This document shows positions 49,108 to 56,728 of a DNA stretch of 64,000 bases, piece by piece. Position numbers and translations under genes: made by a program. Source of the DNA: Microbacterium sp. LCT-H2 (lineage in GTDB: Bacteria; Actinomycetota; Actinomycetes; Actinomycetales; Microbacteriaceae); contig NZ_MODW01000001.1 of assembly GCF_001866135.1 (NCBI RefSeq), positions 806,001-870,000 on the forward strand. The letters are read 5' to 3'. The notes under the pieces were generated by a model, which saw nothing but the letters and a program-made list of their open reading frames with translations, was not told the DNA's origin and searched no databases. Within the stretch, counting starts at the first letter, position 1; the number at the start of each line of letters is the position of its first letter.

Positions 49108-50085
49108 TCAGTTCTGCATCGCTATCTGCTGCCCCTTCACGAGCGGGTATGCCGCGAGCTCGGAGCCGTCGAGATCCTCCTTGTGCATGTCCACACCGGT
49201 GATCTGGCTGTTCTCGTAGGTCGTGTAGTAGTACACGCCCGTCGCGGTGTTGGCGCATGACGAGTAGATGGTGATCTCGTACTTCTCCTCGTCGCCGACC
49301 TGCACGCACCCGCGCTGCTGGGCGACAGAGCCGAGGATCTGGAAGAACTGGCTGATCGACTCCGACTCCGACGTCCCGCACACCGAGTTCATGCGCGTGA
49401 ACACCGCCTTCACGAACCGGGACGACGACGACAGGTCTCCCGGCAGCCCGATCCCGCCCATGCCGCGGCTGTAGAGGTCCAGCGGCATGTCCGAGGCGAA
49501 TGTGTTCTCCGGCTGCCGCTTCGAGAGGTGCTGATAGTCGTTGAGCCGGAAGCTCTGGATGTCGAACGTGGGGTTGTTCGTGAGCACGCCCCACGGGTTG
49601 TCGTAGACCTTGAGGCCGCCGCGCACGCTCTCGACCGTGATCGATGCGCTCTTGTCGGCGATGATCCAGTGCAGCGGCGACAGCGGGAACTCCGGGCTGA
49701 AGTTGATATCGACGAGACTCACCGACCGCAGGGCCTCCTTCACCTCGGCCACCGTCTCGAACTGTCCGAGGACCCAGGGGATGAACTCGAACGGCGTGAC
49801 CTCGGTGTCCCCCGACCCCGGCGCCGGATAGTGCGCGTTGTCCGGGAAGTTGAGCCCCGCCATGCCGAGCCCCTTCTCGTTGACCGCGTCGTAGTAGAGC
49901 GGGTAGCCGTCGGCGATCGTGGCGATCCCGATGATCGCGTGGTGTGTCGGCAGCGACGGCAGCCGGTGGAACGGGAGCGGGAAGTTCCGCGGTGTGACGG
50001 TCACGGTCTCGTTGTACGAGAACTCCAGATCGAGATTCCTCCCGAAGTAGTGGTCGGCCGTCGTGAAGCTCAGCCCTGTGCACAT
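49108..50085 (-). CDS. Choloylglycine hydrolase family protein (bile salt hydrolase / penicillin V acylase)
   Basis: 325 aa. N-terminal nucleophile hydrolase: Met is followed at once by Cys2 (MCTGLSF), so the start is set at 50085, with AGGGGGG 8 bases upstream. Conserved residues fit the family: R16 and D19 in GRNLDL, N79 in AGLNFPD, N170/N171 in VLTNNPTFD and R223 in SSSSRFVKA. No signal peptide. It hydrolyses an amide bond of a conjugated bile salt, penicillin V or an N-acyl homoserine lactone. Outside the gut, a signal- or fatty-acid-amidase role is more likely than bile salt hydrolysis. Downstream of the 70-bp terminator copy 1. Confidence 0.85.
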   Translation of the reverse strand: MCTGLSFTTADHYFGRNLDLEFSYNETVTVTPRNFPLPFHRLPSLPTHHAIIGIATIADGYPLYYDAVNEKGLGMAGLNFPDNAHYPAPGSGDTEVTPFEFIPWVLGQFETVAEVKEALRSVSLVDINFSPEFPLSPLHWIIADKSASITVESVRGGLKVYDNPWGVLTNNPTFDIQSFRLNDYQHLSKRQPENTFASDMPLDLYSRGMGGIGLPGDLSSSSRFVKAVFTRMNSVCGTSESESISQFFQILGSVAQQRGCVQVGDEEKYEITIYSSCANTATGVYYYTTYENSQITGVDMHKEDLDGSELAAYPLVKGQQIAMQN

Positions 50086-50165
50086 GGTCATACCCCCCTG
50101 TCCGCGGGCCGGTCGACCCGCCGGTTCCGCGCCATGCTTCCACCTTCGGCACCGGAATGTAAGGG

Positions 50166-50235
50166 GGGTCACCCATGACGGAGGAGGGCCTCCCGGTGCG
50201 GGAGACCCTCCTTCGAGACGTGTGACGGGTGTCAG
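50166..50235. repeat. 70-bp duplicated terminator, copy 1
   Basis: Identical to 50775-50844 except one base (T/C). It contains a hairpin GGAGGGCCTCCC-GGTGC-GGGAGACCCTCC (50183-50211, one mismatch) and, on the minus strand, the stop codon of the small membrane-protein gene. Confidence 0.85.
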
Positions 50236-50498
50236 ATCTCGCTACCGGCTCCTCCCGACGACCGGACGAAAGCTCCGATCCACAATGCGACGTTCACTCC
50301 CGCGGCGATACAGAGGATCAGCGGCATCCACCCCGCAGCACTCGCTCCATCGACGAAGACCAGCAGAGCGAGGAGGGCGACTTCTGAGAGCATGAGCCCC
50401 CACAGCGTTACGTGCACCACTCGTATATGGCGAAGGTCGGTCGACATCAAGGCGCCCGTGGACACGACCATCAGCGCCGCTAACATCAAATTGGTCAT
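50232..50498 (-). CDS. Small integral membrane protein in the low-GC cassette
   Basis: 88 aa, three predicted helices (about 3-19, 27-51, 58-78), ending AFVRSSGGAGSEI. The ATG at 50498 has GGAG six bases upstream; an in-frame GTG four codons earlier is less likely. It carries a TTA leucine codon, rare in this genome. No family recognised. Its reading frame overlaps that of the signal-peptide ORF (50242-50670), so at most one of the two frames is coding in the shared part. It could be an immunity-type or channel-like protein paired with a secreted peptide; inference. Confidence 0.5.
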   Translation of the reverse strand: MTNLMLAALMVVSTGALMSTDLRHIRVVHVTLWGLMLSEVALLALLVFVDGASAAGWMPLILCIAAGVNVALWIGAFVRSSGGAGSEI

Positions 50499-50670
50499 GG
50501 TTTTCTCCACCGCAAGGAGACCCTTTCACGCTAATTGAGACGACGTCCACGGCTTCCTCCGTGCCGTCGATTTCAGACGCGTTCGCTGCCACACCCCCGG
50601 AGGAAGCGAGCATGGCGACAATTACGACGCTCGCGATACCGACGCGCGGGAAGCGGTTCTGTCGATTCAT
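50242..50670 (-). CDS. Putative secreted small protein with signal peptide
   Basis: 142-aa frame with a good AGAGG six bases before the ATG at 50670. Residues 1-34 are a clear signal peptide (basic start, IASVVIVAML, cleavage near VAANASEI). Residues 35-65 are acidic with one Cys (SPCGGENHDQF); beyond that the chain is Arg-rich and overlaps the membrane-protein frame, so it may be a shadow. Either the true product is short because of a frameshift, or two frames overlap. No similarity to a named family recognised. Confidence 0.4.
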   Translation of the reverse strand: MNRQNRFPRVGIASVVIVAMLASSGGVAANASEIDGTEEAVDVVSISVKGSPCGGENHDQFDVSGADGRVHGRLDVDRPSPYTSGARNAVGAHALRSRPPRSAGLRRWSECCGVDAADPLYRRGSERRIVDRSFRPVVGRSR

Positions 50671-50774
50671 CAGATACCTCTTCTTGTATCTAGTTCAACA
50701 TCCCGCCTATACAGGACAGTACCCGGGCTGTCGTAATAGCTGAGCGCGACCATGACCGTGACCGCGAGCGAAAA

Positions 50775-50844
50775 GGGTCACCCATGACGGAGGAGGGCCT
50801 CCCGGTGCGGGAGACCCTCCTTCGAGACGTGCGACGGGTGTCAG
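50775..50844. repeat. 70-bp duplicated terminator, copy 2
   Basis: Second copy of the 50166-50235 sequence, offset by exactly 609 bases. On the minus strand it holds the stop codon of the glycine-betaine binding protein and the same hairpin (50792-50820), which is the terminator of the betaine operon. Confidence 0.85.
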
Positions 50845-51752
50845 CTGGTGACGGTCCAGTCGAACTGGTCGCCGTACTCCTCGAGCCACGCGTCGACCGC
50901 GTCGGCTTCCTTGCCCTCGCCGTACTCGTTGACCACGAGGTCCTCGAGCGCGCCGTACTGCTCGTCGTCGAGCTTGATCTTCTTGATCAGCTCGGCCGCC
51001 TCGGGGAACTCGTCCGCGAAACCGGTGGTGCCAAGGAAGTGCAGACCCTCGGCCTCGCCCATGGCGCCCTTCGGGTCTTCGAGGTCCTTCACGGGGAAGG
51101 CGTCGTTGGCCCAGAACGGACGCCACAGCGTGACGACGATGTCCTCCTTCTTGTCGGTCGCGGTCTTCAGCTCGGTGAGCATCGCCGCGGTCGACGAGGT
51201 GACGAGCTCGTACTCGCCGTCGAGGCCGTACTCGGGCATCATCTTCTGGGTCTGAGCGGTCAGGCCCGCACCCGGCTCGATGCCGTAGATCTTGCCGTCG
51301 AAGTCGGCGCCCTTGCCCGCGAGGTCCTCGATCGAGGTGAGCTCGGAGTACTCCGGCACCGCGAGGGTCAGCTTGGCGTTCTCGTAGTACGTGCCGAGGT
51401 CTTCGATGTCATCGCCGTACTTGTCCATGTAGGAGGCGTGGGTGAGCTCCGGCCACGCCGACGGGTACATGTCCACGTCGCCCTGCGCGAGCCCGGTGTA
51501 GAGCGGGCCGGCCTCGGTGAGCGTCTTCATCTCGACCGTGTAGCCGATCTTCTCGAGCTGGTCCTGCAGGAGGTAGGCGGTGCTGAGGCCGTCGGTCCAG
51601 GAGGGCAGGAACCCGAGGGTGATGGTGCCCTTGTCCTCGGCGCCGTCGCCGCCGCCGCTCGTGCCGCCGGCGCCGTCGCCGCTGCATCCGGCGAGGGTGA
51701 GCGCTGCGGCAGCCCCGAGGGCGGTGATGGTCAGGATCTTCTTCTTCTTCAT
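50841..51752 (-). CDS. Glycine betaine/proline-type ABC substrate-binding lipoprotein
   Basis: 303 aa. Lipobox LTLAGC gives the lipidated Cys at about residue 23. OpuAC-type binding protein: ITLGFLPSWTDGLSTAYLLQDQLEKIGY, MYPSAWPELTHASYMDKYGDD, GIEPGAGLTAQTQKMM, VVTLWRPFWANDAFPVK. Trp residues in PSW, SAW and RPFW are well placed for the aromatic cage that holds the quaternary amine. Lys-rich N-terminus (MKKKK). Last gene of the operon, 162 bases after the permease gene with a hairpin between. Confidence 0.9.
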   Translation of the reverse strand: MKKKKILTITALGAAAALTLAGCSGDGAGGTSGGGDGAEDKGTITLGFLPSWTDGLSTAYLLQDQLEKIGYTVEMKTLTEAGPLYTGLAQGDVDMYPSAWPELTHASYMDKYGDDIEDLGTYYENAKLTLAVPEYSELTSIEDLAGKGADFDGKIYGIEPGAGLTAQTQKMMPEYGLDGEYELVTSSTAAMLTELKTATDKKEDIVVTLWRPFWANDAFPVKDLEDPKGAMGEAEGLHFLGTTGFADEFPEAAELIKKIKLDDEQYGALEDLVVNEYGEGKEADAVDAWLEEYGDQFDWTVTS

Positions 51753-51861
51753 GTGACTCTCTCTCTTGCGTTCCGTATGTGATTCAGGAGGTGCGGACGA
51801 GGCCGCGGGACAGCTGTGCCGGGATCGAAACCGTGCCGGGATCCGCGCCCCGGCGCCCCAT

Positions 51862-51898
51862 CTCCGTCCCGCACCGGACGAAAGGGGGTGGGACGGAG
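51862..51898. terminator. Intra-operon hairpin upstream of the betaine-binding protein gene
   Basis: Perfect 9-base arms CTCCGTCCC (51862-51870) and GGGACGGAG (51890-51898), lying between the permease and the binding-protein gene on the minus strand. It may set the ratio of the two products. Confidence 0.55.
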
Positions 51899-51914
51899 AC
51901 GGGGACGCGCGGGC

Positions 51915-52874
51915 TCAGGCGCGGGCGAGCTCGGATTCGGTCGACGCCTCCTCGGCGGGCGCGGAGGCTGCGGGCTCCGACGCCACGGGAGCGGAGGGCC
52001 GGGACGAACCGCGACGCTTCAGCATGCCGAGCAGCGACGAGCGGTTCTCGCCGGGCGCGCCCAGAGCGGCGGTCACCCGGTCGAGGAACACGGCGATGAG
52101 CACGACGCCCAGTCCGGCCTCGACACCCTTGGGGATGTTGATCGTCGAGATCGCCTCGACGACCATCTTCCCGAGCCCGTCGGCACCGGCCATGCCGGCG
52201 ATGACCGCCATCGACAGGGCGAGCATGATGACCTGGTTGACGCCGGCCATGATGGTCGGCATCGCGAGGGGAAGCTGGATCCCGCGGAGGATCTGCCCCG
52301 GCGTCGCTCCGAAGGCGTGTCCGGCCTCGACGGTCTCCGCGTCGACGCCTCGGATGCCCAGCTCGGTCAGGCGCACACCGGGAGGCAGCGCGAAGATCAC
52401 GGTGGCGACGAGTCCGGGCACCACGCCGATGCCGAAGAACACGATCGCCGGGATCAGGTACACGAAGGCCGGCATGGTCTGCATGAAGTCGAGCACCGGC
52501 TTGAGCGTCGCGCGCACGGTCGCATTGCGCGCCGACCAGATGCCGAGCGGCACCGCGATAAGCACGGCCACGACGGCGGCGACGAGCACCAGGGCGAGCG
52601 TCTGCATAGCCGGCACCCAGAGGTCCATGGCGACGATGAGCCCGAACGACAGGATCGTGCCGATGGCGAGCTGCCACGAGCGCACGAGCCAGGCGATCAG
52701 CGCCGCGATCACGATGATGACGGCGAAGTGCGGCGTGAGGAGCAGACGGGTGAGGCCGTCGACGAGGAAGCTCACCACGAACGAGACCGCGTCGAGCAGG
52801 CCGTCGAGGTTGGCGGTGATCCAGTCGACGCCGGCGGCGACCCAGTCGCCCACGGGAATGCGGAAACCGTCCAT
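51915..52874 (-). CDS. Glycine betaine/proline ABC transporter permease
   Basis: 319 aa, OpuAB/ProW-like. About seven helices, with the EAA-like coupling loop ETVEAGHAFGATPGQILRGIQLPLAMPTIMAG. The conserved VDFMQTMPAFVYLIPAIVFFGIGVVPGL region appears here as LDFMQTMPAFVYL. A 40-residue cytoplasmic tail is Ala/Ser/Glu-rich (ASAPAEEASTESELARA), unusual for the family. ATG overlaps the ATPase stop (TGATG). Confidence 0.9.
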   Translation of the reverse strand: MDGFRIPVGDWVAAGVDWITANLDGLLDAVSFVVSFLVDGLTRLLLTPHFAVIIVIAALIAWLVRSWQLAIGTILSFGLIVAMDLWVPAMQTLALVLVAAVVAVLIAVPLGIWSARNATVRATLKPVLDFMQTMPAFVYLIPAIVFFGIGVVPGLVATVIFALPPGVRLTELGIRGVDAETVEAGHAFGATPGQILRGIQLPLAMPTIMAGVNQVIMLALSMAVIAGMAGADGLGKMVVEAISTINIPKGVEAGLGVVLIAVFLDRVTAALGAPGENRSSLLGMLKRRGSSRPSAPVASEPAASAPAEEASTESELARA

Positions 52875-54211
52875 CAGCGCACCTCCTCCGCCTGGGTCCC
52901 TGAGGCGAACCCGCCCTGGGTCCCTGAGCTCGTCGAAGGGCCGGGCTCGGCCGTCCATCCGTCGTCGAGCACGGCGTCGATCTCGGCCTGGGGCATGGGG
53001 GTCATCGGCAGCAGGATCTCCTCGGTCGCTCCGGGCCCGGGACCGAGCGCCGCGAGCAGCGTGACGCGCGGGATCACACCCGCGAGGCGGCCGTCGGCAT
53101 CCGTCACCGCGAGGGGCAACGGCGACTCGACGGCCGGGACGAACAGGTTCATGAGGACGTCGTCCTCGCGGACGCTCTGCAGCACCGGCTTGATGATCGA
53201 GTCGAGGCGCGTGGCGCCCTGCCGCACGAGCTTCACGGCGTCGCGGTCGGTGACCACGCCGACGAGCTGACGGTCCTTGCCGACCACGTAGGTCGCCGAC
53301 ATGTAGGCGTCGCGCATCTGGCGGAGCGCGGTGCGAGGACCGGCCGACTCGGCGACGACGGGGCGCGGACGCTCCATCACATTCGCGGCGGTGAGCACAC
53401 GGGCACGGTCGACGTCCTGCACGAACTGCTCGACGTAGTCGTTCGCCGGGTCCATGAGGATGTCCTCCGGCGTGCCGATCTGCACGATGCGACCGTCGCG
53501 CATGACGGCGATGCGGTCGCCGAGGAACATGGCCTCGTTGAGGTCGTGCGTGATGAAGACGATGGTCTTCTGGAGCTTCTGCTGCAGCTCCAGGAGCTGC
53601 TCCTGCATCTCGCGGCGGATCAGCGGGTCGAGCGCGCTGAAGGCCTCGTCCATGAGCAGGATGTCGCTGTCGGCGGCGAGGGCGCGGGCGATGCCCACGC
53701 GCTGCTGCATACCGCCGGAGAGCTCGGACGGCAGCTTGTCACCCTGACCCTCGAGCCCGACGAGAGCGAGGATTTCCTCCGCCTTGGCCTGGCGCTCGGC
53801 CTTGCCGACGCCCTTGAGCTCGAGCGGGTAGGCGACGTTCGCGGCGACCGTGCGGTGCGGCAGCAGCGCGAAGTGCTGGAATACCATCGAAATCCGGTCG
53901 CGGCGGATCTCCCGGAGGCGCGCGGCCGGAATGCCCGTGATCGGGTCGCCGCCCACGGTGACGGTGCCGGCGGTGATGTCGTGCAGGCCATTGAGCATGC
54001 GGATGATGGTCGACTTGCCCGATCCGGACAGGCCCATGATGACGAAGATCTCACCGCGGTTGACGGTGAAGCTGGCGTCGATGACGGCGGCGGTCCCCGC
54101 GTCGGCGACGGCGGCGCGGCTCTCTCCAGCCTTCAGCCTGCGGACGGCGGCGCTCGGATTCCTCCCGAACACCTTGTACAGATGGCGCGCTTCGAGTGCT
54201 GTTTCGGACAC
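52874..54211 (-). CDS. Glycine betaine/proline ABC transporter ATPase with CBS domains
   Basis: 445 aa, OpuAA/ProV-like. Walker A VIMGLSGSGKSTIIRML, signature LSGGMQQRVGIARAL, Walker B ILLMDEAFSALDP and the H-loop FITHDLNEAMFLGDR are complete. Two tandem CBS domains follow (about residues 280-410), the regulatory part that senses osmotic state in OpuA. The last 25 residues (PSTSSGTQGGFASGTQ) come from a short repeat with TGGGTCCCTGAG units and are not family sequence. GTG start at 54211, AGGGGAAA upstream. Confidence 0.9.
   Translation of the reverse strand: MSETALEARHLYKVFGRNPSAAVRRLKAGESRAAVADAGTAAVIDASFTVNRGEIFVIMGLSGSGKSTIIRMLNGLHDITAGTVTVGGDPITGIPAARLREIRRDRISMVFQHFALLPHRTVAANVAYPLELKGVGKAERQAKAEEILALVGLEGQGDKLPSELSGGMQQRVGIARALAADSDILLMDEAFSALDPLIRREMQEQLLELQQKLQKTIVFITHDLNEAMFLGDRIAVMRDGRIVQIGTPEDILMDPANDYVEQFVQDVDRARVLTAANVMERPRPVVAESAGPRTALRQMRDAYMSATYVVGKDRQLVGVVTDRDAVKLVRQGATRLDSIIKPVLQSVREDDVLMNLFVPAVESPLPLAVTDADGRLAGVIPRVTLLAALGPGPGATEEILLPMTPMPQAEIDAVLDDGWTAEPGPSTSSGTQGGFASGTQAEEVR
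52890..52940. repeat. Short repeat TGGGTCCCTGAG / CTCGTCGAAGGG in the 3' end of the ATPase gene
   Basis: TGGGTCCCTGAG occurs at 52891 and again at 52916, and is followed by CTCGTCGAAGGG. As I remember, this sequence type recurs between genes in many Micrococcales genomes. Here it extends the reading frame. Confidence 0.45.
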
Positions 54212-54542
54212 GTTTCCCCTGCGGCTCGGCCTTCGGGTGGCTGAGCCTGCTTCGGTCACGCCCGGGTGATCCTCACGAGGCCGTTCGACGTCTTCGCTGT
54301 GGCGGCACAGGCGGCGGATTTCGGATCCGCCGCAGAGGGGATCGACCGTACGCCCACGCCTCTTCGCCGCACAGCTCATCGAAGGAAGGACGTGACCGCG
54401 GACTGGTCTATGGGCCGTCAGGCCCGCAGACCAACGTAACGAAATGGCCGGTCAGCGGCAAATCCTGCACTGCGGACGTGCCCAGGTTTCCGGCGCTGAC
54501 CGGGGGATAGTACGAGCGTCTAGCAATCTCGGCGCACCGTGC
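54212..54542. other. Intergenic region upstream of the betaine operon
   Basis: 331 bases between the methyltransferase stop and the ATPase start, both minus strand. It holds a hairpin GCGGCGGAT-TTCGG-ATCCGCCGC (54311-54333) and a wide inverted repeat CCGGTCAGCG / CGCTGACCGG (54448-54457, 54494-54503). I see no gene and no clear promoter. Confidence 0.5.
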
Positions 54543-55655
54543 TCACGCGCGACGGACGGAACGCGTCACGGTGAACTTCGGGGTGCGCCGGAGCTGTTCG
54601 GTGGGGCCGATGAGCCGAGTCAGCTCGGCCCGGTAGCCGAGGCTCGAGTTGTACACCGTGAACAGCTCCCCGTCCGGTCGGAGCAGGCGCGCGGCGGCCT
54701 CGAACAGGCGGGTCGCGGCGCCGGTGTGCACGCTGGCGCCGAGGTGGAACGGCGGATTCAGGAGCACCGTGTCGAAGCTCCCCGCGGCGAGCGCCGACCC
54801 CGCGTCGTCGTGGGTGACCTCGACCCGATCGGCCACCCCGTTCGCCGACGCGGTGGCACGGGCGGAGGCGACGGCGGCGGCCGAGCGGTCCGTGGCGACG
54901 ACCCGGTCCTGCGGGCGAGCACGCGCCCAGGACACGGCGAGCGCTCCCGTCCCGCAGCCGAGGTCGAGCACGCGGCGCCCGGCGTTCCCGTCGAGGTCGA
55001 GCGCATCGAGCAGCGCGCGGGTGCCGATGTCGAGACGGGGTCCGGCGAAGGCGCCGCCGTGGGCCACGAGGACGAGGTCGCCGTGCCGCGCCGACACCGG
55101 GAACGGCGGGGACCCCGGTACGGGGAGGGGTTCGGTGGCGACGAGCAGCCGCGACTTCCGCTCCGCCCGCTGGGCCTGGACGTGCGCGAAGCTCCGCGCC
55201 AGGACGTCGTTCTGACCGAGGGACATGTGCTTCACGCGGCCTCCCGCGACGAGCACCACCTCCGGGGCGGCCCAGCGAGCCACGGCGTCGGCGATCTCCT
55301 CCAGTTCGGCGAGGGCCTTCGGCAGCTGCAGCAGCACCAGTCTCGCTCCGGCGAGCAGATCGGCATCGAGCTCGTGCGGCGCGAACCCGCCGATTCCGAG
55401 CTCCTCGGCGTTGCGGGCGAGGGCGCGGCGTCCGGTCGCGAGGTCCTGGTGCACCCGGATCCCGAAGCGCCCGGCCGCCGTGAGAGCGAGCGTGATCGCG
55501 CCGTACTCGTCTCCGATCACGACCGTCTCTGACCCCGGCACGTCGAGCGCGAGTGCGCGTTCCACGAGCAGGAGGTCGGTCGCATCGTGGGCCTGGAGGT
55601 TGTCTGCCTCGACGTCGGGCCAGCGACGCAGGCGGCTGTAGGGGAACTCCGGCAC
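54543..55655 (-). CDS. Class I SAM methyltransferase, RsmC/RlmG-like
   Basis: 370 aa, two tandem methyltransferase-like halves. The N-terminal half lacks a clear SAM motif. The C-terminal half has VLDLGCGTGALAVSWA (motif I), ATDRS (motif II) and VLLNPPFHLGASVHTG (NPPF catalytic motif for N2-guanine methylation). This arrangement is that of RsmC/RlmG, which methylate G1207 of 16S or G1835 of 23S rRNA. Which position is uncertain. GTG start at 55655. Confidence 0.82.
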   Translation of the reverse strand: MPEFPYSRLRRWPDVEADNLQAHDATDLLLVERALALDVPGSETVVIGDEYGAITLALTAAGRFGIRVHQDLATGRRALARNAEELGIGGFAPHELDADLLAGARLVLLQLPKALAELEEIADAVARWAAPEVVLVAGGRVKHMSLGQNDVLARSFAHVQAQRAERKSRLLVATEPLPVPGSPPFPVSARHGDLVLVAHGGAFAGPRLDIGTRALLDALDLDGNAGRRVLDLGCGTGALAVSWARARPQDRVVATDRSAAAVASARATASANGVADRVEVTHDDAGSALAAGSFDTVLLNPPFHLGASVHTGAATRLFEAAARLLRPDGELFTVYNSSLGYRAELTRLIGPTEQLRRTPKFTVTRSVRRA

Positions 55656-55744
55656 CAGCCCACTGTACGCGGGGCACGTAAGGATCTCGCATGTGTCGAT
55701 TTCGCCCGATTCACAACGTCGTGGATCGGGCGTACGCTCCGCGC

Positions 55745-56728
55745 ATGACCACCGTCATCGCCACCCGCGACCTCGCGAAGCACTACGGGCACGTACATGC
55801 CCTCGATGGCCTCGACCTCACCGTCGAGCAGGGTCAGGTGCACGGCTTCCTCGGTCCGAACGGGGCCGGCAAGTCGACCACGATCCGTATCCTCCTCGGC
55901 CTCGCGCGGCGCACCGGGGGTGAGGTCGAGGTCTTCGGCGAAGACCCGTGGGATCGCGCCGTCGACCTGCATCGACGCATCGCGTCCGTGCCAGGAGACG
56001 TCAGCGTCTGGCCGAACCTGTCCGGGGGCGAGGCCGTCGACCTGCTTGCCCGACTCCGCGGCGCACACACGAGAGACGCCTCGTACCAGCACGAGAAGAA
56101 GCGTCTGATGGACGCGTTCCAGTTCGACCCGCGCAAGAAGGGCCGCGCGTACTCGAAGGGCAATCGGCAGAAGGTCGCTCTGATTGCGGCGTTCGCCGTG
56201 CCTGCCGACCTCTACATCCTCGACGAGCCGACCAGCGGACTCGATCCCCTGATGGCGGTCATCTTCCAGCGTGAAGTGGCCCGCGCCCACGCGAACGGCG
56301 CGACCGTGCTGCTGTCGAGCCACATCATGAGCGAGGTCGAGCAGCTCTGCGACCGGGTGTCGATCATCCGCGCCGGCCGCGTCGTGGAGACGGGGACCCT
56401 GTCGGAGCTGCGTCATCTCACCCGCAGCGACGTGTCGTTCACCTCCGCCGGAGCGACCCTCGAACAGGTCGGCCGCATCCCGGACGTGCACGACCCCGCG
56501 CAGCACGGCGACCGCTTCCGCCTCTCCGTCGACAGCGATCACACGGCGACGGTGCTTCCCGCCCTCGCCACTCTGGGCATCAGCGATCTCCGCGTCGCCC
56601 CGCCCTCGCTCGAGGAGCTGTTCCTGCGCCACTACGGCGATGACCTCGCCGGCCTCGAGGCGGCCGAGGACGGCGAGACGGAGCACGAAGCGCCTTCCAC
56701 CCGCCGCGCACTGAAGGATCGTGCGTGA
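55745..56728 (+). CDS. ABC exporter ATP-binding protein
   Basis: 327 aa. Walker A FLGPNGAGKSTTIRILLGL, Walker B LYILDEPTSGLDP, H-loop LLSSHIMSEVEQLCDR; the signature motif is YSKGNRQKVALIAAF instead of LSGGQ, a variant usual in this branch. The extended C-terminal part (about 230-327) forms the regulatory region typical of polyketide-antibiotic exporters. The ATG is about 10 bases after a possible -10 (TACGCT), so the transcript may be leaderless. Overlaps the permease gene. Confidence 0.88.
   Translation: MTTVIATRDLAKHYGHVHALDGLDLTVEQGQVHGFLGPNGAGKSTTIRILLGLARRTGGEVEVFGEDPWDRAVDLHRRIASVPGDVSVWPNLSGGEAVDLLARLRGAHTRDASYQHEKKRLMDAFQFDPRKKGRAYSKGNRQKVALIAAFAVPADLYILDEPTSGLDPLMAVIFQREVARAHANGATVLLSSHIMSEVEQLCDRVSIIRAGRVVETGTLSELRHLTRSDVSFTSAGATLEQVGRIPDVHDPAQHGDRFRLSVDSDHTATVLPALATLGISDLRVAPPSLEELFLRHYGDDLAGLEAAEDGETEHEAPSTRRALKDRA

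Noticed and set aside
49086..50172. A longer start for the choloylglycine hydrolase at 50172
   Set aside because: The family needs Cys directly after the initiator Met; AGGGGGG upstream of MCTGL supports the shorter start.
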